A DNA stretch of 64,000 bases from Lichina pygmaea (Eukaryota > Ascomycota > Lichinomycetes > Lichinales > Lichinaceae), in NCBI GenBank assembly GCA_963422465.1, contig OY730171.1, positions 2,480,001-2,544,000 on the forward strand. Reading direction: 5' to 3'. Shown one piece after another: positions 19,440 through 29,293 of the stretch (its first letter is position 1; every line of letters starts with the position of its first letter). The notes under the pieces are model-generated. The model was not told the DNA's origin. It saw only the letters and a program-made list of their open reading frames with translations, and did no database searches. The translations under genes were made by a program, and so were the position numbers.

Positions 19440-21035
19440 TCATTTCCTGTAGGCACCTGGTCGCCAGATGGCATCGGCCATCTCCACCACATTGGACATT
19501 TCATCGACATCGTGCACCCGAACGATGTCGGCTCCGCCGGCCACAGCGGCGGCCACTGCTGCCGCCGTCCCCCATATCCTCTCCCGCGGCTCTACGACAC
19601 CGGTGACGGCTCCAACGAATCCCTTCCGGCTGGGGCCCACGAGCCACGGCATGTTCTGCAGCCCTGGAAACGACCGCAGTTCAGGTAGGCGCTGGAGGAG
19701 CTCGATGTTTTGATCGACGGTTTTAGAAAAACCGAGGCCAGGATCGAGGACGATTCGCCATCGCCGTATGCCTGCCGCCTCTGCCGCCGTTACACGTTCA
19801 AGTAGCTCCCTGCCGACTCCAGCAACGACGCCGTCGGGATAGTGGGTCTTCTTGGACATGGTTTTTGGCGTACCGCGCATGTGCGAAAGGCATATTGTAC
19901 AGCCCAGCTTTGCAACGGTCGAGAGCATTTGAGGATCCATGGTCCCGCCAGATACATCGTTGATCATGTCCGCACCGGCCTCAATAGCCGCCTGTGCCAC
20001 GTTCGAGCGGTAGGTATCAACGCTGATGCCCAGATGGTAGTTCTTCAACTCGGGTATGGATGCCATGACACGCTTCATCTCTTCCTGTTCGGGAACTTCG
20101 TCCGCGCCGGGCCGAGTCGACTGGCCGCCTATATCGACGATAGATGCCTTTGCCAGCTTGAGCTGCCCAAGTTTGGAATTTAACGTACGTAGATCGCGGT
20201 TATAGTAAACACCACCATCGGAAAACGAATCAGGTGTCACGTTAACGATGCTCATGATTCGAGTCTGTCGGTCGTCAGCCGTGGTATAAAGCGGCGCATG
20301 GTGACGGCTCAGCGGCGAGACAGCCGACGTCGAGTGTGAACACGGATCATATGAGCAAACAGTCCGGAGATGGTCTGCAAAGGACTTGTTTGGGTCGTTC
20401 GGCATGCCCCGGTTGGGGATTAACCTGACACGTCAAGTAACGAACACAGAGGGACGTGGAGGGACATACTCGCATAGGGGTCTCAGCGCAAACTCGCGTT
20501 CAAGCATCAACGGGTGAGGGATGAGCAGATCCGGGGATTTGACCACTTGATCGTCGTGGAGAAGAATATCAAGATCGATCTTTCTGGGTCCCTTGTCGAC
20601 TGTCTTTTGTCGGCCCATGTTACGTTCAACACTCTGCAGTTGGTCTAAGAGATCAAAAGGACCCAGATCCGTTGCGACCTATATATTTGTTTAGCACGCC
20701 AGGCTTGGTTCGGTTCCGGCTGAATCGGACGAGATGCAGACCTCACACACTCCGTTGAGAAAGCGGGGTTGATCCTCGACATGCATAGGAGAGGTATCCC
20801 AGAGGGAGCTTGTCCGAAGCACATTGATGTTCTTGTAGTCTAGCTGTTGCAGTGCCGTCTCAATCATTCGGACTCGATCTCCAACATTGCTCCCAAACGC
20901 AATAAAGGCCCGATGTGTCCCGGCGGCGGAGCTGGAGTAGGCCACTATGTGCCCTGGCCCTGGACGACACCAGCTGGGTCGACATCTTGTGCGCAGAAAC
21001 GAGGGTCGCCCGCATATCAGCAGATGTGATCGCAT
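19440..21035 (-). CDS. FOL1: Bifunctional HPPK-dihydropteroate synthase, probably mitochondrial
   Basis: Catalyses pyrophosphorylation of hydroxymethyl-dihydropterin and its condensation with p-aminobenzoate in folate synthesis; target of sulfonamides. Exons 21035-20742, 20678-20456 and 20374-19440 give 483 residues. The HPPK part has FIAFGSNVGDR, RTSSLWDTSPM and GPRKIDLDILLHDD. The DHPS part has NVTPDSFSDGG, DIGGQSTRPGA, MINDVSGG, LDPGLGFSK, GPSRKGF and the final GTAAAVAAAVAGGADIVRVHDV. The first 35 residues are Arg-, Ser- and Cys-rich without acidic residues (MRSHLLICGRPSFLRTRCRP), suggesting mitochondrial import. No dihydroneopterin aldolase domain precedes HPPK, unlike yeast FOL1. The second intron (20375-20455) has a weak GTCCCT donor and is chosen because it alone keeps phase. 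A TCACGTGA site lies about 105 nt upstream. Confidence 0.88.
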
Positions 21036-21859
21036 AACCTGAGGTGTTCCACGAGTATGCACGCCCATACCACGGCTGTGTACTTCTGTCAGCCGGAGGA
21101 GTGAGAAGACCAGTCCTCGCTCGCTGCTAGAGCCAAGTTCACGTGAGAGAAGAGAATTCTCACTGTATATTGGTGTCAACCAGGGACTCGACAGGGAGTC
21201 GATAGCCTGAGGATTTGCAGGGGTTCAGAGATCAGCCTCCCCCTGAGTGACGGCTAAATTGTTTGTCTGCACATGACGGTGTGCAGAGTTTTCTCCTTGG
21301 TCGTCGCTCCTAGATTTTAGAGAAGAGAGAGATCAATCAAGACACTCATTCCCCGGCCAGGCGCCGGTTCACAACTTCGGTCACAGTGGGCACTTTGGAT
21401 TAACTATCACGTGCTCGGGACAGGTTGACGTCAGCGGCTTGTACCGCTCCGCTTGGACTTAGTAGTCCGGAACATCGTTTCTCCGAGTCACGCGCTCCAC
21501 CGTTCACATGTGGGACGGCTTCGAGCTGACTAAGCGCACTTACTCGGGCCTCGGCACATGACAGGGACGAACGTCAACGGAAACGGCACCGTAGATGGGC
21601 CTCCCACGTGCGCCCTTCGTTACCTTAAAGGAACCGTCACTTCAATTCGAAGCTTCCCATCGCCATCCATTCTACCCTTGGAGTTTCTGATCATCTCACG
21701 CATCTAAAGATCTGAACCATCTCTTGCTCGCTTTAGGGAGTCTGATACTGTTTTGCGAAAGCATCGTCCACAAGATGGCGTCTCCGCGTATGCGCCGCTC
21801 CATCCCTTTGGCTACCTCAAAGCTTACTGACGTGAGGTCTAGAGCAGATTCGGACGACG
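21036..21859. promoter_or_regulatory. Divergent promoter region between FOL1 and the nitronate monooxygenase
   Basis: Both neighbours are transcribed outward. The interval holds TCACGTGA at 21139-21146 and an ATCACGTGC at about 21406, both bHLH (E-box) cores. No coding evidence is seen, although 21036-21179 remains open in frame with FOL1, so a longer FOL1 N-terminus cannot be ruled out. Confidence 0.45.
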
Positions 21860-23027
21860 ATGACCGATCTTCTGAAGATCCAGCATCCGGTACTGCTGGC
21901 AGGCATGAATGTGGCGGCTGGGCCACGACTGGCTGCTGCCGTCACCAACGCCGGTGGTCTGGGTGTCATTGGTGGCGTCGGCTATACTCCGGACATGCTG
22001 CGAGAGCAGATTTCGGAGTTGAAGAGCTTCCTGAAAGACAAATCCGCGCCCTTTGGTGTCGACCTCTTGATTCCGCAGGTGGGCGGAAACGCCAGGAAAA
22101 CAAAGTTCGTGCTTCTTTCCCCCGCGACCACGGCACCCTTAGTTGAGGTCGAAGCTAACTCGCTCCGGCTGGTAGCTACGACTACACCAAGGGCAAGCTC
22201 GATGAGCTCGTCACCATCATCATCGACAGCGGGGCCAAGCTCTTCGTTTCCGCCATCGGTGTCCCTCCCAGACACGTCGTCGACCGCCTCCACAAGGCTG
22301 GCGTGCTATACATGAATATGATTGGGCACCCGAAACACGTTCGGAAGTGTCTCGAACTTGACGTCGACATCATCTGCGCCCAAGGTGGCGAGGGCGGTGG
22401 GCATACCGGCGACGTGCCGACGACCATCCTCATTCCCACGGTCGTCGAGATGTGCAGGGGAAAGAAGAGCTCGTTCACAGGCGAAGATGTGCAGGTGGTG
22501 GCCGCAGGTGGGCTCTTCAACGGCCAGTCCCTCGCTGCCTCCCTCATGCTGGGTGCCAGCGCGGTCTGGATTGGAACTCGCTTTGTTCTCTGCGAGGAGG
22601 CTGGCGCTCCAGACGCACACAAGGACGCCGTCCAGACCGCGGGCTTTGATGACAACGTTCGGACCCTGATCTTTACGGTATGGCAGCGCAGAATGTTCGG
22701 CGACGCTCTTGCCGCTCGCTGACACGCGCGTTACAGGGGCGGCCACTGCGAGTCCGTATGAACTCTTACATCAAGAACTGGGAAGAAAACCGGCAGCAAG
22801 AGATCAAGGATCTGACGAGCAAGGGCGTCATTCCGGTCGAGCACGACATGGAGAATCTCAGCGACGACCTCGACGACGACACGATGGACAACGCTCGTCC
22901 GTTCCTGATGGGCAAGGCTGCGGCGGTGGTCAACGAGAAGAAGTCTGCCAAGGCGATCATCGACGAGATGGTGACGGATGGCGTGAAGTGGCTCAACAGG
23001 GGCCATACCATGGTGGCTAAGCTATAG
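21860..23027 (+). CDS. Nitronate monooxygenase (2-nitropropane dioxygenase family)
   Basis: FMN enzyme that oxidises alkyl nitronates such as propionate 3-nitronate. Exons 21860-22104, 22176-22677 and 22737-23027 give 345 residues. The N-terminus IQHPVLLAGMNVAAGPRLAA carries the flavin-binding start, followed by NAGGLGVIGG. The first splice forms an Asn codon to give KTNYDYTKGKLDEL. The FMN phosphate region is AQGGEGGGHTGD, and the later block AAGGLFNGQSLAASLMLGAS with WIGTRFV is typical of the class. The last exon, rich in Asp and Glu, ends GAAAVVNEKKSAKAIIDEMV-like, matching fungal members. Location is probably cytosolic or peroxisomal; the C-terminus VAKL resembles, but is not, a canonical PTS1 tripeptide (AKL at the end is an accepted weak form). 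It is divergent from FOL1 with no functional link known. Confidence 0.88.
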
Positions 23028-23068
23028 ATGCGAGAGTAGCGCGAGCTGATGTTTTTTTTTTTTTTGGT

Positions 23069-23090
23069 GGGGGGGGGGGGGGGGGGGGGG
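23069..23090. repeat. Poly(G) tract of 22 next to poly(T)
   Basis: A T run (23052-23065) is followed by 22 G, about 40 nt past the stop of the nitronate monooxygenase. The remainder of 23091-23691 shows no gene and forms the promoter of the hexokinase-like gene, with a (CT)n tract ending just before its ATG. Confidence 0.85.
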
Positions 23091-23691
23091 ATAGCCTGAT
23101 CTCAGGAGGTTATAGGTCCACGCTTGGTCTATCTTGTGTGTCTAGCGCGTAGCAGTGGGATGATTCTCGTCCGTGCATAAGAAGAACAGGTGCATATGGA
23201 GCCATGGAAATATAATAGCTACAAAGAGATGGTGTCGGCAATCTGTCCATTGAAGCTGGCATTCCTAGGATGGATAGTCCAATGGATGCTGAGGACATAC
23301 CCGTAGTGCCCTGATTGTACGTGATCAATATCCACGGCCTTTCGGCCGTTTGCAAAAATAGAAGCCTGCCATGACTTCTTGGCGCCGATCTCAGGCACAG
23401 ACCACGTGGGTTCTGTTTGCGCCCGATCGTCCTATCACACGGATGGTCCAGCTGGCAGTCAACATGCGTCAGACCATCTTTCTAGAGACCGCCTTGCGGC
23501 ATTTTGTCTCTAGCGCTCAAGAGTTGCAACGTTCATATTTGGTAACATGAACGGAGATCATCGGCGAGAGTCTGGTCACTCCAGTTTGTGTTCGTTTTTC
23601 ATGAGCTGGCGAGGGGATCTTTCAAACACTGTCCGGAACAAGCTGGGATAGCTCGACCGTCAGGAACCAAGAGCTCTCTCTCTCTCTCTTC

Positions 23692-25443
23692 ATGGCTGCC
23701 TCGTCTACCGCGGAGTGTTTCCTTCAGGATGTCGTGCGAGCGTTCGAGGCATCGTTGGAGACCACGGCGTTGCTGCACATGTCAAGTGGACTGCGTCGCC
23801 AGTACGGAGAGGCTTTTGGCAAGAGAGGCTTCGGCATGACTCCGTCCTATCTGTATAATATGCCCGCCGGCACCGAGCGCGGCACGTACATCTCGATGGA
23901 CATCGGTGGTACCGTCTTGAAGCTTGCGCTCGTCCGACTGAACGGACGCCAGCCGGACGAGGGGAGCGCGAGCACTCTCCTGCGGCTGAAGACCTGGACG
24001 ATGGACAAGGCCGTCAAAGACTCGGGGAGTGTCGGAGTCTACGACTGGGTGGCGTCGAAGCTCAAGGAAACGCTGTTCGGCCAGGAAGACCCGTGGGCCG
24101 ACGCTCACGCCGTCCCTTCCGTTGGTCTTGCTTGGTCGCTTCCGGTCGAGTGCGAGCTTCTTCCCTCCGCGAGACCGGCAGTCGCTCATGGATCGCCAGA
24201 TCCACCTCGATCAAGACGGCCACCATCCTGGTGATGGGCAAGGGGCTCGAGAAGTGCGGCGACCTCGTAGGCTCTGAGGTCGGGGCTCTGGTCACCGGGG
24301 CGTGTCGCAGGAACGTGAGTGGGTACTCGATGCAGAGCATTGTCGTCTCGGTGGCGCACTGAACGCATGGCAGGGCTTTGAAGTCACCGTCCATGCTATC
24401 GTGCACGACCTGACCGGCAATGTCCTCACGGATGCCTATCGAAGCGATGCGCCATGTGTTTCCCTAATCTACGGCACAGGTGTCAATGCAGCGCTGGACT
24501 TTCCGGCACAGTGCGTTGCTCCGGAGAAGTTTCCTCGAGGGACGCAGACGCCAGGGTCTCTACCAGCTTCCGTCATCATGAACACGGAGCTGAGCACGTA
24601 CGGAAAGCACGTCCTTCCCACGACAAGCTGGGACGAGCAACTGAACCGCGCTCATGCGAGGCCGGATATACAGCCACTGGAGTATCTCATCGGGGGAAGG
24701 TATCTAGGAGAGATTGTGCGGCTGATCGTCGCCGACGCTGTGCACAAGACTGGTCTGCTCGGCGGCCATCTACCCTCGTCGCTCTCGCAGCCATACTCGC
24801 TGGACACGGAGCTCGTGGCCGATATAGAACGGTGAATTGCAAACAGCAGAAGCCGTTCGTCTAAATCGTACTGACCAGCCGTTTCCATCCGAGCAGTGAT
24901 CCCACCACAGCCCTCGAAAGGATGCTGGAAGCCGAGCAGTACAAGGCCACCGCGCAAGGGCCCAGGGTCACCGGGGCAGACTCCCTCTTCGTCCAACGTA
25001 TCTGCCAGGCCGTGTCGAACCGCGCCGCGGCGTATCTCGCAACCGCTCTGCACGCGCTCTGGGTTCTTCGTAACGAATGCAGAGCCTCGACGGCGGCGCC
25101 TCTGCCACTAACAGGACCTGCCGTGCCGTTGTCACCCTCTTTACCTCCACCGTCTTCGCCTTATCCTCCTTCTCCTCCTTCGGCACCCCCTGTGCCGCCG
25201 GCTTCTCTAAGGGTAAGCTACCACGGCTCGGTCATCGCCAAGTATCCGGGCCTGAAGGAGCGATGTCAGATGCATCTCGACCAACTCACCTGTCGCACCA
25301 ATGGCGGGGGCGGGAGTAGCGGCGTGGACCGCGGCGGGAGCGGGGCCGGGACCGGAAAAGGCTCTCTTGCACTTCATCCTGCGCTCGACGCCACTGCTCT
25401 CGGCGCTGCTGTCGCGCTGGCTTGTAATCCTCCCAACCTGTAA
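23692..25443 (+). CDS. Atypical hexokinase-family protein (HxkD/XprF- or GlcNAc-kinase-like)
   Basis: Four exons (23692-24149, 24200-24314, 24374-24831, 24897-25443) join in phase to 525 residues. The phosphate-1 motif is SMDIGGTVLKLALVRL. The sugar-binding segment reads GLAWSLPVESTSI in place of the usual FSFPVEQTS; the catalytic-base segment reads AIVHDLTGN in place of NDTVGT, keeping Asp; the phosphate-2 region is YGTGVNAAL; and NTELSTYG replaces NTEWG. MGKGLEK after the sugar-binding block resembles fungal regulatory hexokinases and GlcNAc kinases rather than glucose-phosphorylating enzymes. A Pro-rich insert (about residues 415-440, PPPSSPYPPSPP) precedes VSYHGSVIAKYPGLKERC. I cannot decide between catalytic and regulatory roles. 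No GlcNAc catabolic genes flank it, which weakens the GlcNAc-kinase reading. Confidence 0.75.
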
Positions 25444-25473
25444 GCTCTTGTGACCTGTGGTCATCGCAGCAAT

Positions 25474-25508
<35 letters not shown>

Positions 25509-26816
25509 TAGCAGCAGCTCCTCCTCTTCTACCTCTTTTACGCCATTGTCGTCGTTTTATGACGACGGTATTTCTGCGACTGTATCTCCGCGACGATATC
25601 TCTGTGACGATGTTTCTACGACGACACGTTCAAGCTTCCTTTGTACTGGAAATACTGGCTCGTCACTCTTCTCATCTGCAATCCTCCTGATCCTCCAAAC
25701 TCGGACAGAGCATCTCTCACCATCTATGAAACTCCCCATCTGATCTGATCTACGTTACGTACCGGTAATCTACAAGTATTTCTGATGTGAAACTGTCCCC
25801 ACCCATCTCAAGTCCTTCTCGTCTGCAATATCCCCAGTCTGATCTGATCTGATCTGCAACCCTGCTAGATCAGTACGGTACGTTGGTACGTACTTCTCAC
25901 CATCTTTGATGCTCCCCAATCTAAATCTGATCCGATCGGCAATGGTCCCAATCTTCATCTAATCTAATCTAATCTAATCTGCGATCCTCCCAAGCGGCCC
26001 CCCCCCCCGCTTCTTCCTTCCACCAAATGTCTTCCATGGTACAGCCCATGATGTACCCTCGTGGCAAGAATTGTCCTTCAGTAGGAAACACACCACACAA
26101 GCAGCAGCAGCAGGAAAGACGATCATGCTCAGCAAGAAAACTCGGAAGCCACAACTTGGAAAGCACCCTTGGGCCACGAAACGGTACTTGCGTACTCCCC
26201 CGCATCTCTCGTGCAAATGCGGAGTACCGTGCTCCGTACACCAATGATGTTGAGTGGATGTTGATTGTATGGTGACTGGGTATTGAGCAGACGCTGAGTG
26301 GACAGTGGCTGTATGTTGACTGGCCCTTTGCAGTACAGTACTGTACGTGCCTCTGTAACTCCCATCTCTTCGTGCTCCTCTACGTATGTACGTCAACGCT
26401 CAGCGGCTCAAGCACGCTCAGCAGCTCAAGCGCGCCACACCAGCTAGCAAACTACGTATTACTATCCGCAAGACAGCCAGCAATCATGCAACGGACAATT
26501 GCACGTCAGAATACATGTCGTCCCATGAACAAGACCTAATTGTTGTTCTGTCCGTTCTGTTTCGGTCTGGTTTGTTCTGGTTGTTCATATAAAGGAGAGT
26601 TCCAATCCCCCCTGACACCTATATCGACAAATATTGAAGAGATGTGGTTCTTGTGCTTGGATAAGACAAGCAAAAAAGTGCCATGGGGATTGGGGATGGG
26701 AGACGGGGAGGGGAGGGGGGATGGCAGGAAGAAGCGCAAGGCGGGGAGTGGCCCCTTCTCATTCCTAGTCTTCTTCCCTATTCTGCTCTATCGCAAGACG
26801 CTTGTCGGAATCTTGT
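25444..26816. other. Gene-free interval with simple repeats
   Basis: No gene. Contains (AGC)n at 25474-25504, repeated CTGATCTGAT and TAATCTAATC runs (25740-25982), and a purine-rich GGGGATGGGAGACGGGG stretch near 26690-26715. Two pairs of roughly repeated ATCCTCC and CCATCTTTGA sentences (25640-25740, 25800-25950) suggest local duplication. Confidence 0.45.
25474..25504. repeat. Trinucleotide array (AGC)n
   Basis: About ten AGC units beginning 30 nt after the hexokinase-like stop codon, in the presumed 3' untranslated region. Confidence 0.85.
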
Positions 26817-28079
26817 TCATAGACCAGGATGATGCGGCTGTTGTTGCTGAGAAGGGCCGGGCGGAGGCGGAGGCGTAGGAAGGGGTCCATATGGATCAGG
26901 GCCAAGTTCCCCGAGACCGTTGTTGTCGTTGCTGATGTTGTTGCTGCCGTTGTTGTTGCCGCTGCTGCTATTCTTGTGCATCTGGCTTGCCGATCGTGTC
27001 GGACCAGTGTCGGACAAGAACGACACGACCGACACAGCATCCGTGTCCCTGGCGATTTTGCTACGGGTCGTCGCATTTCTTCGTACGCCCGCGCCTGCTC
27101 CTCCGACACTCGACAGGTCCGAGACATTGTCGTCGTCTTCGAGACGATCATCGAATGGAGACGGATGCGGAAGGCGGTACATGGCGATTTGCGACTCTGG
27201 GTCGGCGAACGGAGAGCGCTCGTGCTCGTTCGATGGCGACGCGCGGCCGGCCGAGAACCGGCCCGAGTCTGGACGAGTCGGGCGCGGCGAACCTCGGGAA
27301 CCCGCCGAGCCACCCGTGGGAGACCCGTTCTTGTACGGCGGTGGCGGCTCCTCGCGGGGTCGGCTGTACGACGGTCCATCAACGGTGATGAGAGGGCCGT
27401 GGCGGATCGCGCTGGTCTTGCTGGAGGCTGAGAAGCGGTTGGCCTTGAGATTTCCGTCGGTGGGCTCCATCGCGCGCGACTGCCGCGACGAGAGGCCCGC
27501 GGGCGGGAGGAACTCGACGGACCCCTGCCGCATCGTCTGGAGACCACGGGCCGTGTGTCGCTTCATCCGTCGTCGCCGGCGCAGGAAGCACACCAGACAG
27601 AGCGAGCAGATGAACGCGACCGACGCGATGGGTATGAAGATTGCCGCGAAGATCGTCCCGCGGGCCATGCCGCTCGACGTAGTCGTGTTCGCTGCCTGCC
27701 CTTCCGTTCCTAGAAAGCCCGATCCAAGCGTGGCTTCAGGTACAGCCGACGAGCTGGTCGCTGCCGCCACCGTCGTCGTCGATTTCGCAGTCGGCGTCCC
27801 GGTAGCAGTGGCCAGGCCGACTGCCGCAGCGGCGTCGTCGATCGTGCTTGTCGGGGTCGCACTGCTACCGGACGCTGTCGAGGTACTGCTTCCGTCGGCG
27901 ACGGCGGAGCTGCTGGGCTCGGTTGACGACGGCTCACCATCCCGGTGGATTCCCCAGACGTGACCATCCCCTGGCGGCGGGTTCTGCCACTGTGGGCTTC
28001 CTGGATCGGGCGGGTTGACCGGACGCGGCTCATTGAGGCGGTTGAGCCAGTCCTGGTATGAGATCGGCTGGTACGTCAT
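26817..28079 (-). CDS. Single-pass membrane protein, Ser/Thr-rich ectodomain and disordered tail
   Basis: The 420-residue uninterrupted frame starts MTYQPISYQDWLNRLNEPRP. Residues about 45-135 are Ser/Thr/Ala-rich and likely O-glycosylated. One membrane helix (TIFAAIFIPIASVAFICSLC) at about 142-166 is followed by a stop-transfer block RRRRRMKRH and a long Pro/Ser/Gly-rich cytosolic tail with DDRLEDDDNVSDLSS, an Asn run and a final proline/glutamine run. The layout resembles fungal WSC- or MID2-like wall sensors, but no WSC cysteine domain is visible. There is no N-terminal signal peptide in this frame, so a 5' exon may be missing from my model; the 28144-28509 region on the same strand is open but could not be joined in phase. 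Function unknown. Confidence 0.6.
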   Translation of the reverse strand: MTYQPISYQDWLNRLNEPRPVNPPDPGSPQWQNPPPGDGHVWGIHRDGEPSSTEPSSSAVADGSSTSTASGSSATPTSTIDDAAAAVGLATATGTPTAKSTTTVAAATSSSAVPEATLGSGFLGTEGQAANTTTSSGMARGTIFAAIFIPIASVAFICSLCLVCFLRRRRRMKRHTARGLQTMRQGSVEFLPPAGLSSRQSRAMEPTDGNLKANRFSASSKTSAIRHGPLITVDGPSYSRPREEPPPPYKNGSPTGGSAGSRGSPRPTRPDSGRFSAGRASPSNEHERSPFADPESQIAMYRLPHPSPFDDRLEDDDNVSDLSSVGGAGAGVRRNATTRSKIARDTDAVSVVSFLSDTGPTRSASQMHKNSSSGNNNGSNNISNDNNGLGELGPDPYGPLPTPPPPPGPSQQQQPHHPGL

Positions 28080-29293
28080 CGTGAGGCTGTCGATTCAACT
28101 CGCATGAGCGGCTGTTGCATCGATTGTCGGGAGCAGCATTCGGTCACGTACGCTGTAGAAGTCGCTGGATGACCTTGGAGCGCCCAGTGACCACCTCTCC
28201 CATCAAATCACCGGCGACGGCGGGGTCCTTTTGCTGCTGAGGAAGCGGCGCCGTCGGCGGAGGACACCTTTCACGAGCGGGCAGTCGGGCGGCGTGGGCA
28301 GAAACGAAGGGCAAGGTGGTCGAGGGCGGAGCGGATCCTTCAAAAGGCCGCACCAACGACCTTCCCTTTGGCAACTGGTCTTTTTTTTTCCGCTCATGCG
28401 CCGTCATGAACCCCTGCACCCCCATGCTGCAACTCCTCCCGCTAATCTTCCACAGACCCCCGGCCGAGGACTCAGAAGCGTGAGAGGGCATGGAGGCACG
28501 GGAGGGCACCGAGATTCGGGCGAAACAAGCGCAGATTGGGCTTTCGCATGTCGCAACAGGGTACGAACACGACAGGGTTCCTGTAAGCCAAGGCTGCCGT
28601 ACGAAAGGTACCGTCGAGGGTCTCGTATTGGACCTCGTATCGACGGCCTTCGTATTCCCGACCAGGCGTTCCTGGGTTGCGTGAGACCGTCACCTGCCCT
28701 TTTGTATCGTGTGCGGGTTATCCAGCGTGGTGACGTCGTCGTGCGAGTGCCCAGTGATGCCCTGACCTCTGTAGCTCTTTAAGTCAAAGCTTTGCGCCGT
28801 CCAGTGAGCAGCGAGAACTTCGAGTCGTGATGGTTTCCAACTGGGACTCCGACTCGGCTCTCGACTACGTACCTCTGCATACGAGCACCTCGACCACTGG
28901 AGTCACGTGCCGAGTCACTTGACCCAGAAGAGCAGCGGCAAGCCCTACGAGTACTCCGTAAGTACTTACGATATGTAGGTACCTCGTATGCTGCGTGCAG
29001 TACGTAAGTACGTATGTATCTTGGTACAGTACAGCTCCCCAAGGACTTACCAGCCAGAGTATCGTATTGAGGCGTTGGTGCTTCTGCATATTCGGTGCTC
29101 GTGTTCCACACAAGCATCACTGCTAGGAAATGCGCAAGGCTCCGCGAGGGGGCTGTATAGAAAGGTAGGATGTAATGTGAATGGTCATCCGAGCAGCAAT
29201 TACCGGAGGTCCTTGCCTCGCGCAGGCTCGGGTGTGTAAAGTGACGACCCTACTCGTCAGCCACTGTTCATCGGGCTGGGAAGATCGAGACTG
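28080..29293. other. Interval between the membrane-protein gene and PEX6
   Basis: Both neighbours are on the minus strand, so this is the promoter of one and the 3' flank of the other. Open frames at 28144-28509 and 28472-28693 show no family. 28950-29030 is rich in GTAC and TACGTA runs. Confidence 0.4.
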
